NCBI GenBank assembly: GCA_027490145.1
Contig: JAIXYQ010000005.1
Span: forward strand, 60,365 to 124,364
Source: Planctomycetaceae bacterium
Lineage (GTDB): Bacteria > Planctomycetota > Phycisphaerae > Phycisphaerales > SM1A02
DNA length: 64,000 nucleotides
Direction of reading: 5' to 3'
Under the pieces are notes generated by a model. That model was not told where the DNA came from, searched no databases, and saw nothing but the letters and a program-made list of their open reading frames with translations. The position numbers and the translations under genes are program-made. Below are positions 1 through 7,704 of the stretch, in pieces; positions within the stretch are counted from its first letter, which is position 1; each line of letters opens with the position of its first letter.

Positions 1-1
1 C

Positions 2-1849
2 GACAAGCGTCGTGATGCCTACGAGCGGCTCGTGGATCGACTGCTTGCCTCGCGCGCCTTCGCCGAACACTGGGGCCGCCACTGGCTCGACGTGGCGCGC
101 TACGCCGAGAGCAGCGGCCGCGAGGGCAACTCGGTGTACCCGTACGCCTGGCGCTACCGCGACTGGGTCATCGATGCCTTCGATCGCAACCTGCCCTACG
201 ACCAGTTCCTTCGCCAGCAGCTCGCAGGTGACCTGCTGTCGGTCAGCGGTGCCGATGACCACGCCGCCAAGACGATCGCCACGGGGTTCCTGGCCGTAGG
301 CAGCAAGGCCCAGCGCACCCGCAGCAAGGAGCAGTTCGCGATGGATCTTGCCGATGAGCAGATCGACGCGTTCAGCCAAGCCATGCTCGGCACCACGATC
401 GCGTGCGCGCGGTGCCACGACCACAAGTTCGACCCGATCACGCAGCGTGACTACTACGCGCTCGCGGGGATCTTCCTGAGCACCGAGACCTACTACGGCA
501 CCTCGCGCAGCCAAGGCAACCAGCAGCCCTCGGGCCTGATCGAGCTTCCGTCCGATGCCAAGGTTCCCAACGGCCCCACGCTCACGGCCTTGCAGCGGGC
601 GGCCTATGAACGGATCCAGGAACAGCTCGATCAGAACGTCGAGCGACAGCAGGGCAACCAGAAGGTGCAAGCGCGCCAGGCCGCCGAGGGCTTCGCGGCC
701 ATGCTGACGCGCTTCGACGACGATGGTCGCGCCACCGCCGCCAACAGGCTGGCGATGGGCGTCCGCGAGAAGGTCGAGGACGTCGATGCGCGGATCCTGG
801 CCCGCGGTGAACTCGACAAGGCGGGCCCGAGCGTGGCGCGCGGGTTCCCCGAGGTCCTCGTCGCGCCGGGCTCGGCGCCGATCACGCTCGGCAGCGGCCG
901 CCTCCAACTCGCAGATTGGGTTGCCGGCTCGTCCAATCCGCTCACGGCGCGCGTCTTCGTGAACCGCGCCTGGGCGTGGATCTTCGGGGTCGGCATCGTG
1001 CCCACACCCGACAACTTCGGCACCAGCGGCGTGGCGCCCACGCACCCCGAGCTGCTCGACCGCCTCGCGTACGACTTCATGGCCGACGGTTGGGACGTGA
1101 AGGCGCTCGTTCGCAAGCTCGTGCTCACGCGAACCTACAGGCTCGCAAGCGCGGGCAATCGCGACAACGCAGCCATCGACCCCGACGTGACCCGGCTCTG
1201 GCGCGCCCGGGAGCGGCGCCTGCCCGCGGAGTCGATCAGGGATGCCATGCTCGCCTGCGCCGGTGCGATCGGTGCGCCGCCGGTGGCGAGCCCGGTGGGG
1301 AGTTTCGAGGGTGGCTTCGGGCAGCGTGGCGACCAGCTCGCGCAGATCCTGCTCCGCGACATCGATGCCCGCAGCGTCTACCTGCCGGTCGTCCGCGACT
1401 TCCAGAACGAGGCGCTCGATGCGTTCGACTTCGCGGATCCGTCCTTCGTCACGGGCGACCGCGACGAGACGACCGTCGCCACCCAGGCGCTCTACCTCAT
1501 GAACGATGAGCGCGTGATGGAACTGGCCATGCGGATGGCGCGTCGGCTCATGCGCATGGATGCCACCGACAGGCAGCGCATCACGTTTGCGTTCCAGCTC
1601 GCCTTCGGCCGCGAACCGTCGGCCGCGGAGGAGCGAGCGGTCGTTTCGTTCCTGCGCGACTTCCACGACGGCGACCAAGGCGCGCCGGGTGGCGCCGCCG
1701 GCGTGCGCGAGCGCGTCCGCCAGCGCGTGCAGTCGCAGGTCGGCGCCGGTCTCCCCCCCGACATGCTCAACGCCTCGCCCGAGGAACGCGCCTGGGCGGC
1801 GTTCTGCCAAGCGCTCTTCCAGACCGCCGAGTTCCGCTACATCGATTGA
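2..1849 (+). CDS. DUF1549/DUF1553 (PSCyt2-PSD1) planctomycete protein, 5' truncated by window edge
   Basis: The frame is open from base 2 and its true start lies upstream, so this is the C-terminal 615 residues. The N-terminal part has the DUF1549 signature HWLDVARYAES followed by a YRDWV...LPYDQFLRQQLAGDLL stretch. A CARCHDHKFDP segment (bases about 406-435) contains a CxxCH haem-c-like motif. The C-terminal half is DUF1553 (LADWV...NPLTARVFVNRAWAWIFG, then THPELLDRLAYDFM). In Planctomycetota these proteins are usually exported, often with an N-terminal cytochrome-like domain, and are paired with a DUF1501 gene, as here 66 bp downstream. The family's biochemical role is unknown. Family assignment is confident; haem binding is inference. 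Confidence 0.93.
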   Translation, partial: DKRRDAYERLVDRLLASRAFAEHWGRHWLDVARYAESSGREGNSVYPYAWRYRDWVIDAFDRNLPYDQFLRQQLAGDLLSVSGADDHAAKTIATGFLAVGSKAQRTRSKEQFAMDLADEQIDAFSQAMLGTTIACARCHDHKFDPITQRDYYALAGIFLSTETYYGTSRSQGNQQPSGLIELPSDAKVPNGPTLTALQRAAYERIQEQLDQNVERQQGNQKVQARQAAEGFAAMLTRFDDDGRATAANRLAMGVREKVEDVDARILARGELDKAGPSVARGFPEVLVAPGSAPITLGSGRLQLADWVAGSSNPLTARVFVNRAWAWIFGVGIVPTPDNFGTSGVAPTHPELLDRLAYDFMADGWDVKALVRKLVLTRTYRLASAGNRDNAAIDPDVTRLWRARERRLPAESIRDAMLACAGAIGAPPVASPVGSFEGGFGQRGDQLAQILLRDIDARSVYLPVVRDFQNEALDAFDFADPSFVTGDRDETTVATQALYLMNDERVMELAMRMARRLMRMDATDRQRITFAFQLAFGREPSAAEERAVVSFLRDFHDGDQGAPGGAAGVRERVRQRVQSQVGAGLPPDMLNASPEERAWAAFCQALFQTAEFRYID

Positions 1850-1915
1850 GCCCAACGCACCGAGCACGATCGCCCACCTCGACCAACAACGACCTCGACG
1901 ACGCAAGGAGTTCCC

Positions 1916-3352
1916 ATGGATTGCAACCACCCCAGCGACTGGACCCCGCCCACGAGCCTCGGCTTCAGCCGGCGCGACATGCTCGGCACGCTCTCCTGCG
2001 GCTTCGGGCTCATGGCCTTCGCGGGTCTGGCCGGTGCCGGGGCGCTGCGGTCCGACGACGAGGGTGCGGCGCGTCGCATCGCGGCGGGCACGCACCACAC
2101 GCCACGGGCCAAGCGCGTCATCTTCCTGTCGATGGCCGGCGGTCCGAGCCACGTCGACACCTTCGACTACAAGCCTGAACTTGCGGCCGCCGATGGCACC
2201 AGCCTGGGGCAGGGCATCCGCCGCGGCGCGAAGCTGCTCAAGAGCCCCTGGGAGTTCAAGGCCCAGGGCAAGAGCGGGCTCTACGTGTCGTCGCTCTTCC
2301 CCGCGGTGGCCCAGCACGCCGACGAACTCTGCCTGCTGCGGAGCATGAAGACCGACGTGCCGGCGCACCCTCAGGCGCAGCTCAAGATGCACACGGGGTC
2401 GTTCCAGTTCGTGCGGCCGAGCATGGGCTCATGGCTGCTCTACGGCCTCGGCAGTGCCAACGACAACCTGCCGGGCTTCATCACGATCAATCCCCAGGGC
2501 GGTGCGCAGACCTACGGCTGCGGGTTCCTGCCGGCGCCCACGCAGGGCACGCCGCTTCGCATGCAGGGTGGTGGTCGCGCGACCATGTCGGGTGCCGGCG
2601 CGGGCCAGGGGGCGTTGCCCAACATCAGCAATCCGCTGCTCACGCGCGAAGCCCAGCGCGAGCAGCTTGATCTGGTGCAGAAGCTCAACAAGGAGCGGCT
2701 CAAGCGCGATCCGCGCAGCGACCAGATCGAAGGCGTGATCGAGAGCTACGAACTGGCGTTCCGCATGCAGATGGAAGTGCCCGACGTGCTCGACGTCTCC
2801 GATGAGGACCCCAAGACGCTCGCGCTCTACGGCATCGGTGACCAGGCCACCGACGGCTTCGGCAGGCAGTGCCTGATGGCACGGCGCCTCTCGGAGGCCG
2901 GCGTCCGCTTCGTCGAAGTCACCGCCGGCGGCTGGGACACGCACCGCAACATGAAGGCCGACCTCGAGAAGAAGTGCGGCGAGATCGACCGGCCCATCGC
3001 GGGCCTGCTGTCGGACCTCAAGCGTCGCGGCATGCTGAAGGACACGCTCGTGATCTGGGGCGGTGAGTTCGGACGCACGCCGTACGCCCAGGGCGACGAT
3101 GGCCGCGACCACAACAACAAGGGCTTCACCATGTGGATGGCCGGTGGCGGCGTGAAGGGTGGCTTCTCGTACGGGGCCACGGATCCAACCGGCGCCGAGG
3201 CCGTCGAGAATCCCATGGACATCCACGACTGGCACGCCACGATCCTGTGGCTCATGGGCTTCGACCACGAGCGGCTGACCTACAACCACGCAGGCCGGGA
3301 CTTCCGCCTCACGGACGTGAAGGGGAACGTGCACACCGGCATCATGGCTTGA
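1916..3352 (+). CDS. DUF1501 domain protein (Tat-exported, sulfatase/phosphatase-like fold)
   Basis: This 478-residue protein is preceded by a good Shine-Dalgarno (AAGGAG, 6 bp before the ATG). Residues 19-45 hold a Tat-type signal (FSRRDMLG followed by a hydrophobic, Ala/Gly-rich stretch). The mature part starts with KRVIFLSMAGGPSHVDTFDYKP, cut here as MAGGPSHVDTFD, the DUF1501 hallmark. WGGEFGRTP and DGRDHN near residues 382-401 resemble the metal-site region of the alkaline-phosphatase superfamily, to which DUF1501 is related. It follows the DUF1549/DUF1553 gene with a 66 bp gap, the standard planctomycete pair, so the two probably act together on an unknown substrate outside the cytoplasm. 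An 11-bp tandem duplication spans the stop codon. Confidence 0.93.
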   Translation: MDCNHPSDWTPPTSLGFSRRDMLGTLSCGFGLMAFAGLAGAGALRSDDEGAARRIAAGTHHTPRAKRVIFLSMAGGPSHVDTFDYKPELAAADGTSLGQGIRRGAKLLKSPWEFKAQGKSGLYVSSLFPAVAQHADELCLLRSMKTDVPAHPQAQLKMHTGSFQFVRPSMGSWLLYGLGSANDNLPGFITINPQGGAQTYGCGFLPAPTQGTPLRMQGGGRATMSGAGAGQGALPNISNPLLTREAQREQLDLVQKLNKERLKRDPRSDQIEGVIESYELAFRMQMEVPDVLDVSDEDPKTLALYGIGDQATDGFGRQCLMARRLSEAGVRFVEVTAGGWDTHRNMKADLEKKCGEIDRPIAGLLSDLKRRGMLKDTLVIWGGEFGRTPYAQGDDGRDHNNKGFTMWMAGGGVKGGFSYGATDPTGAEAVENPMDIHDWHATILWLMGFDHERLTYNHAGRDFRLTDVKGNVHTGIMA

Positions 3353-3374
3353 TCATGGCTTGATCAGCGATTGA

Positions 3375-5192
3375 TCAGGGCTTGTTCGCCGCAGCGGCCT
3401 CGGCGGCGATCCACTCGCGTACGCGCGTCTCGAGCAGCGGCAGGGGCAGGGGACCCGCGCCGAGCACGGCGTCGTGGAACCCGCGGATGTCGAAGCGATC
3501 CTTGAGCGCCGCCTCGGCTTCCTGGCGCAGCCCACGGATGCAGAGTTCACCGATCTTGTACGCGCATGCCTGACCAGGCCACGCGATGTAGCGGTCGACT
3601 TCACGGGCGATGTTGAGTTCGCTCAGCGCCGTGTTGGCCTTCATGAAGTCGATGGCCTGTCGGCGCTCCCAGCGCAGGTGGTGGATGCCCGTGTCGACGA
3701 CCAGTCGCGTGGCGCGCCACATCTCGTAGAGCAGTCGACCGAAGTCCGCGTAGGGATCGTCCCGGAAGAAGCCCATGTCGATGCCGATGCGCTCGCTGTA
3801 CAGCGCCCAGCCCTCGACGAAGGCTGTGGAGTCGATGCCCTTGCGGAAGTGCCTCGATCCGGTCATCTCCTCGGCGAGCATGATCTGCAGGTGGTGCCCG
3901 GGCACCGCCTCATGCAGTGCGAGCGGGATCATCTCGTAGGTCGGTCGTTGGTCGAGCGCGAAGGTGTTGGCGTAGAACCAGCCCGGCAGGCCGCCCGCGA
4001 TCGATCCCGGCATGTAGTACGCGGTGGTCTGCTGCGGGGCCATGAACCGCGGGATCTCGCGCACGCCGTACGGGCAGCGAGGCAGGACCTTGAAGTACCG
4101 CGGCAGTTCAGCATCGACGCGCTTGCAGATGTCCCGGTACCCCGCGAGGAGCTCCTGTGCACTGGTGTGGTAGAAGCGCGGCTCGCTGCGCAGGTAGGCG
4201 ATGAAGGCGGCGAAGCGGGCGTCGGGCTCCAGGGCCGCGCGTGCGGGATCCGCCGCCCAGTCCGTGCGCCCGATGACCTCGAGCATCTCCGCGCGGATGC
4301 GCGCGACTTCGGACAGCCCCAGCGCATGCACCTGGTCGGGGGTCAGGTCCGTCGTCGTGAAGCGTGAGAGCTCGAATGCGTAGTAGGCCGCCCCGTCCGG
4401 GGCATCCCAGCAGCCGACCGTGGCCCGACAGGAGGGCAGGTAGTCCTGCTCCAGGCTCGTGCGCAGCGTGGCGAGGGCATCGAGCGCTCGGCCGCGGTCC
4501 CGCTCCCAATCGGCCAGGAGCGGCGCAGCGAAGAGGTCGCCGTAGCGCACCGCCGCCTCGCGAAGCGGCGCGCCGGTGGACTGCAGCTTCGACGCGAGGA
4601 CCGCGTCGAATTGCGGCAGGACGCCCTCCATGCAGGCCATCGGCGGCAGGATGCCGCGCGTGCGGCCTTCACGCAGTCGAGCCTCGATGTCGCTGATCGA
4701 CTGCGGCACGGCGCTGAATCTCTTGGCGTAGTTGACGTAGTCCTCGGGGCGCTCGAAGGCCACGTGATCGGCGAACTGCGGGATCTCGATCTGCGGTCCG
4801 TTGCGGGCGTCGACAGGTGCGAGCCAGCGGCCGAAGTCGAACGACCGGATGCCCAGCTCGAGTTCACGAAGGAGCAACTCCCGGTCGATGCGGTCCGCCG
4901 GAGGGAGTTGGGAGGGATCGATCGCCTGCAGGTCCTCGCGCACGATCTTGAGGTGCTCCGTGCGCATGCCGTATCCGCGGATGCTCGCATCGGTGATGCG
5001 GTCGGCCGCCGTCGGACGGCGACGCGTGATGGCCTGTTCCGGGTACTGGTCGTCGACCCAGCGCTCGTAGTCGTCGATGATCGTGGCGAGCCGTGCCGCG
5101 GCATCCGAGGGGTGGCCTGCGGCCCCCTGGGATGGACCGAACAGCAGGGCCAGGGTCGCGAACAGGGCGGAAACGGTCGGTCGGGGCGCCAT
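3375..5192 (-). CDS. DUF885 family peptidase-like protein (secreted, HExxxGHH)
   Basis: The 605-residue product starts with a hydrophobic signal sequence (ALFATLALLFGPSQGAAG). The central to C-terminal region is typical of DUF885, a gluzincin-like metallopeptidase family: HEAVPGHHLQ near residue 425 supplies zinc-ligand-type histidines, and FVEGWALYSE about 30 residues later supplies the glutamate. The family is often annotated as lipoprotein or dipeptidyl-type peptidase, but its substrate is not established. The gene is divergent from the small secreted protein at 5279. A TATCGT hexamer ends 6 nt before the ATG and there is no Shine-Dalgarno, so the mRNA is probably leaderless. It converges on the DUF1501 gene with a 22 bp gap. 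Confidence 0.9.
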   Translation of the reverse strand: MAPRPTVSALFATLALLFGPSQGAAGHPSDAAARLATIIDDYERWVDDQYPEQAITRRRPTAADRITDASIRGYGMRTEHLKIVREDLQAIDPSQLPPADRIDRELLLRELELGIRSFDFGRWLAPVDARNGPQIEIPQFADHVAFERPEDYVNYAKRFSAVPQSISDIEARLREGRTRGILPPMACMEGVLPQFDAVLASKLQSTGAPLREAAVRYGDLFAAPLLADWERDRGRALDALATLRTSLEQDYLPSCRATVGCWDAPDGAAYYAFELSRFTTTDLTPDQVHALGLSEVARIRAEMLEVIGRTDWAADPARAALEPDARFAAFIAYLRSEPRFYHTSAQELLAGYRDICKRVDAELPRYFKVLPRCPYGVREIPRFMAPQQTTAYYMPGSIAGGLPGWFYANTFALDQRPTYEMIPLALHEAVPGHHLQIMLAEEMTGSRHFRKGIDSTAFVEGWALYSERIGIDMGFFRDDPYADFGRLLYEMWRATRLVVDTGIHHLRWERRQAIDFMKANTALSELNIAREVDRYIAWPGQACAYKIGELCIRGLRQEAEAALKDRFDIRGFHDAVLGAGPLPLPLLETRVREWIAAEAAAANKP

Positions 5193-5198
5193 GCTTCC

Positions 5199-5204
5199 AC
5201 GATA
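5199..5204 (-). promoter_or_regulatory. -10-like TATCGT, leaderless promoter of the DUF885 gene
   Basis: TATCGT on the minus strand lies exactly 6 nt before the ATG at 5192, so the predicted +1 falls at or next to the start codon. No Shine-Dalgarno and no convincing -35 are visible. Confidence 0.55.
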
Positions 5205-5229
5205 CGGGGCGAGATCGCGGCCAACCGCT

Positions 5230-5257
5230 TTGACTCACGCCGGATTCGGACTACCCT
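5230..5257 (+). promoter_or_regulatory. Sigma-70-type promoter for the gene at 5279
   Basis: TTGACT (5230-5235), a 16-bp spacer and TACCCT (5252-5257) lie upstream of an AAGGAG Shine-Dalgarno (5266-5271), which sits 7 nt before the ATG at 5279. The transcript would have a leader of about 15 nt. Confidence 0.6.
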
Positions 5258-5278
5258 GATAACCCAAGGAGATCCAGG

Positions 5279-6094
5279 ATGCACCTCATGAAGACTGCCG
5301 TCGCGACCCTTGCCGCGACCGCTGCGGCCCAGGCCACCAGCCAGGCGACCGTCTCGATTGCCCCCAACACGACGATCCAGGCCACCGTCCGGATCGACAT
5401 CACCCACAGCACCTTCGGCTCGAGCAACGACACCGAGCAGAACACCCACTCGCTGCAGGGACCGATGCACATCACGATGAGCCCGAACAATCCGCCCTGG
5501 GCGAACATCGGGCAGGACTCGATGAACCTGGCGCTCGGGGGCGCGAACTACAACTTCGCGTTCTTCTGCTTCCCGTTCATCGGGTGCCAGAACCTGAACG
5601 TGAACCTGTCGTCGGTCGTGATCTCGATGACCGCTCCCGCGGCCAGCCCGCTCAGCGGCACCGGCAACTACACGATGAGCAACGTGCCGGTCAACCTGCA
5701 CGCCGAATACTCGACCAGCGGCATCGACACCGGGTCGTACGTCCTTGACCAGCCGGCGGTGGTCACCATCACCGGTCGCCTCACACAGAACGCTGGACTG
5801 GCCAAGATCGATCAGTTCAGCCTCGGCTCGCTGATCTTCGACGTGCCCGCGGCGAGCCTTCCTGCCAACGTCACGGCCATCCGCCTGACCATCACCCCGA
5901 ACCTGTCGCAGGTCAGCCTCACCGGACCATGGTCGGTGGTGCCCAGCCCCGACTTCAACGGCGATGGCCTGGTCAACGGCCTTGACCTGGGCGTGCTCCT
6001 GTCGGGCTGGGGCTCGTCGCAGGGCGACATCAACGGCGACGGCACCACCGATGGCGCCGATCTTGGCTTGGTGCTGAGCGCCTGGACCGGCTGA
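5279..6094 (+). CDS. Secreted hypothetical protein with C-terminal dockerin-like EF-hand pair
   Basis: The 271-residue product has a signal sequence (LMKTAVATLAATAAAQA) and a beta-rich, Thr/Asn/Ser-rich middle with no family I recognise. The last 47 residues form two EF-hand-like loops: DFNGDGLVNGLDLGVLLSGWG and, in the second, DINGDGTTDGADLGLVLSAW. The same C-terminal module ends the proteins at 19607, 37074 and 39639, suggesting a common export or anchoring route. The start is fixed by AAGGAG 7 nt upstream and a clear TTGACT/TACCCT promoter. A GC hairpin lies about 70 bp downstream. The middle domain may be structural or bind a polymer, but nothing in the sequence decides this. Confidence 0.85.
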   Translation: MHLMKTAVATLAATAAAQATSQATVSIAPNTTIQATVRIDITHSTFGSSNDTEQNTHSLQGPMHITMSPNNPPWANIGQDSMNLALGGANYNFAFFCFPFIGCQNLNVNLSSVVISMTAPAASPLSGTGNYTMSNVPVNLHAEYSTSGIDTGSYVLDQPAVVTITGRLTQNAGLAKIDQFSLGSLIFDVPAASLPANVTAIRLTITPNLSQVSLTGPWSVVPSPDFNGDGLVNGLDLGVLLSGWGSSQGDINGDGTTDGADLGLVLSAWTG

Positions 6095-6161
6095 ACGATC
6101 CGGATGAACCTTGATCGCCGCGTGGACCGCCCTGCGGTGCACGGCCGATCGACTTCGCACG

Positions 6162-6190
6162 GGGCGCCTCGACGGGCGCCCTGTGTCGTT
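6162..6190 (+). terminator. Possible Rho-independent terminator after the 5279 gene
   Basis: A 7-bp GC stem (6162-6168 with 6175-6181, loop TCGACG) is followed by a moderately T-rich stretch (TGTGTCGTTT). The T-tract is weak. Confidence 0.4.
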
Positions 6191-6194
6191 TCGC

Positions 6195-6200
6195 TACACT
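6195..6200 (+). promoter_or_regulatory. -10-like TACACT upstream of the ACT-domain gene
   Basis: TACACT ends 10 nt before the ATG at 6211. No Shine-Dalgarno lies between them, so a leader of at most a few nucleotides is expected. Confidence 0.5.
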
Positions 6201-6210
6201 TCGCGACCCT

Positions 6211-6675
6211 ATGGCCCAGCTGAGCCCAGAGACCGAGCAGGGGTACTCGCCCCCGACCGTGCGCCAGTTCAGCGTCTTCCTGGACAACAAGGTGGGCAAG
6301 CTGCTCGAACTGCTGCAGATGTGCGAGCAGAACGGGCTGCAGATCGCCGCCTTCAGCGTGCTCGATTCGAGCGACCACGCCGTGGTGCGGATGATCTTCA
6401 CCAACGCCGATGCCGCGCGCCACACCCTGCGCAAGAACCAGTACACCTTCAGCGAGAGCGACCTGCTGGTGGTGGAGATGCTCCGGGGCCAGACCGTGGC
6501 GACCGTGTGCCTTCACCTGCTCGCGGCCGAACTCAACATCCGGTTCTCGTATCCGCTCCTGACGCAGCGCGACGGCGCCCCTGCGGTGGCGCTGGCCGTC
6601 GATGACAACACGCTCGCCGGGCAGATCCTCCTGCGCAAGCGCTTCACGCTGCTCGGTGAGGAAGACCTCGGTTGA
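6211..6675 (+). CDS. Double ACT-domain protein
   Basis: The 154-residue product has two ACT-type modules (beta-alpha-beta-beta-alpha-beta). The first, about residues 17-85, reads VRQFSVFLDNKVGKLLELLQ with a VVRMIFTNADAA strand-turn. The second, about residues 88-150, is poorer. ACT pairs bind amino acids or similar small ligands and usually regulate amino-acid metabolism enzymes. No catalytic domain is attached, so this is a stand-alone sensor or regulator of unknown partner; it resembles the freestanding ACT proteins commonly annotated as acetolactate-synthase-small-like. It converges on the QueD-like gene with only 3 bp between the stops. Domain identity is confident and the role is not known. 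Confidence 0.85.
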   Translation: MAQLSPETEQGYSPPTVRQFSVFLDNKVGKLLELLQMCEQNGLQIAAFSVLDSSDHAVVRMIFTNADAARHTLRKNQYTFSESDLLVVEMLRGQTVATVCLHLLAAELNIRFSYPLLTQRDGAPAVALAVDDNTLAGQILLRKRFTLLGEEDLG

Positions 6676-6678
6676 CGA

Positions 6679-7455
6679 TCAGCCGGCGGCCTGCACGGTC
6701 GCGCAGGTCTTGGCCGTTTCCCAGACCGTGACGCACACCAGGGGGAGGCCCGCCCCCCGGAGCGGCGCCTGAAGCAGGTTCCTGCAGACGAGCGCGATGT
6801 GCTCCACGCTCGGGTTCAGTCCGGCGAACTCAGGGCAATCGAGGTTCAGGTGCTTGTGGTCCAGCCGCGACATGACCTCGCGATCCACCACGGCTTCGAG
6901 CGTGCCGACCGCATTGGGCACGGCCGGGTTGGTGGCGACCGTGACGTCGAGCCGGTAGTTGTGGCCGTGGCCGTTGGGGTTGCTGCACTTGCCGAAGAGC
7001 GCGTGGTTCTCGGCATCGCTGCAGTCGGGCAAGGCCAGGCGGTGCGAGGCGGAAAACTCGAAGGACACCTGGACGTGAAGGCGCTCGGGCATGGACGGTT
7101 CCCAGTGATAGATGTGTTGGGGGCTCACGCGGAGCGAGAGCCCGGCGAGCGGCGGCAGCGCGGCCCCTGCGCAGGAGGCCGCCAGCGAGTGCATGCAGCC
7201 GATCGACTCGACGGGACCGTGCCACGTCCTGGCCCAGGCTCGAACCGCAGCATCGATTGGCGTGATGCTCACCAGGTAGCCCGTGTGGTCGGGCTGACCG
7301 TGGCAGCGCACGGTCCACTCCACGTAGCGAGCTCCAGCAACAAGCGTCGGTACGGAGGCAAAACCGTTGGTTCCTTGCGCACCGTGGGCTGGCCACGCCA
7401 TTCTCACGGTTCGTGCGAGCACTGCCGTGAACCGTGGGTGGTCGGCGTTCGTCAT
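6679..7455 (-). CDS. Tandem 6-pyruvoyl/6-carboxy-tetrahydropterin synthase family protein (QueD-like)
   Basis: The 258-residue product has two T-fold halves. The C-terminal half (about residues 125-258) is a complete PTPS/QueD domain: zinc-ligand histidines H138 (ASHRL), H163 and H165 (GHGHNY), catalytic Cys157 (FGKCSNPNG), LDHKHLN at 198-204 and the ligand-binding Glu247 (WETAKT). The N-terminal half (about residues 5-115) keeps the fold signature (GTNGFASVP, YLVSITPIDAAVR) but lacks the zinc histidines, so it is a degenerate copy. QueD converts dihydroneopterin triphosphate to 6-carboxy-tetrahydropterin in queuosine and 7-deazapurine synthesis; PTPS feeds biopterin. Normal QueD is about 120-150 residues. 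The ATG at 7455 was chosen because upstream codons lack coding character. No other que genes are nearby. Confidence 0.85.
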   Translation of the reverse strand: MTNADHPRFTAVLARTVRMAWPAHGAQGTNGFASVPTLVAGARYVEWTVRCHGQPDHTGYLVSITPIDAAVRAWARTWHGPVESIGCMHSLAASCAGAALPPLAGLSLRVSPQHIYHWEPSMPERLHVQVSFEFSASHRLALPDCSDAENHALFGKCSNPNGHGHNYRLDVTVATNPAVPNAVGTLEAVVDREVMSRLDHKHLNLDCPEFAGLNPSVEHIALVCRNLLQAPLRGAGLPLVCVTVWETAKTCATVQAAG

Positions 7456-7485
7456 GGAAGGTGCTGAGGTGAATGCACGGTTGGT

Positions 7486-7514
7486 TTGACTCGTTGTCCT
7501 TCCGAGTCTATCGT
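7486..7514 (+). promoter_or_regulatory. Sigma-70-type promoter for a short RNA or leader
   Basis: TTGACT (7486-7491), a 17-bp spacer and TATCGT (7509-7514) make one of the best consensus matches in the window. It points into the terminator at 7537, not directly into a coding start. Confidence 0.6.
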
Positions 7515-7520
7515 CTTTCC

Positions 7521-7575
7521 CACGGTCCCCCGGAAGGGCTCGGCGTGAGCACTGCTCCGCCGGGCCTTTTTCTTT
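7521..7575 (+). ncRNA. Putative short RNA or attenuator leader (about 55 nt)
   Basis: The segment lies between a good promoter (7486-7514) and a strong intrinsic terminator (7537-7575). Transcription from about 7521 would give a roughly 55-nt RNA whose 3' half is the terminator hairpin. No plus-strand gene precedes it (the upstream genes converge at 6675/6679), so the terminator is not explained by a coding unit. It may be an independent small RNA, or an attenuator controlling the lipoprotein gene that starts about 130 bp downstream. It also overlaps, in antisense, the likely 5' leader of the QueD-like gene. I do not recognise a riboswitch class. Confidence 0.4.
7537..7575 (+). terminator. 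Strong Rho-independent terminator
   Basis: The outer stem GGCTCGGCG (7537-7545) pairs with CGCCGGGCC (7558-7566) with one wobble. After a single bulged T, the inner stem GAGC (7547-7550) pairs with GCTC (7554-7557) around an ACT loop. TTTTTCTTT follows directly. The minus strand has no T-tract, so it acts on the plus strand. Confidence 0.75.
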
Positions 7576-7704
7576 GCTCGATGCCCGCTCGCATCGAACG
7601 AGGTTATTCCGCGAACTGGTTCGTTTCCTTGCAGAGTCCTGTCCATGACCCAGAGCATGCCCGCACCCACGATTCAGCGCGCTGAGCGGCGTCGTGGCCA
7701 TTGG

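Noticed and set aside
4343..6160. A 605-codon minus-strand open frame
   Set aside because: It spans the DUF885 gene in another frame and the 5279 gene in antisense, and has no recognisable domain.
7456..7704. Known riboswitch (for example preQ1 or cobalamin) before the QueD-like or YdjY-like gene
   Set aside because: No conserved core of a class I know was seen; only a terminator hairpin is clear.
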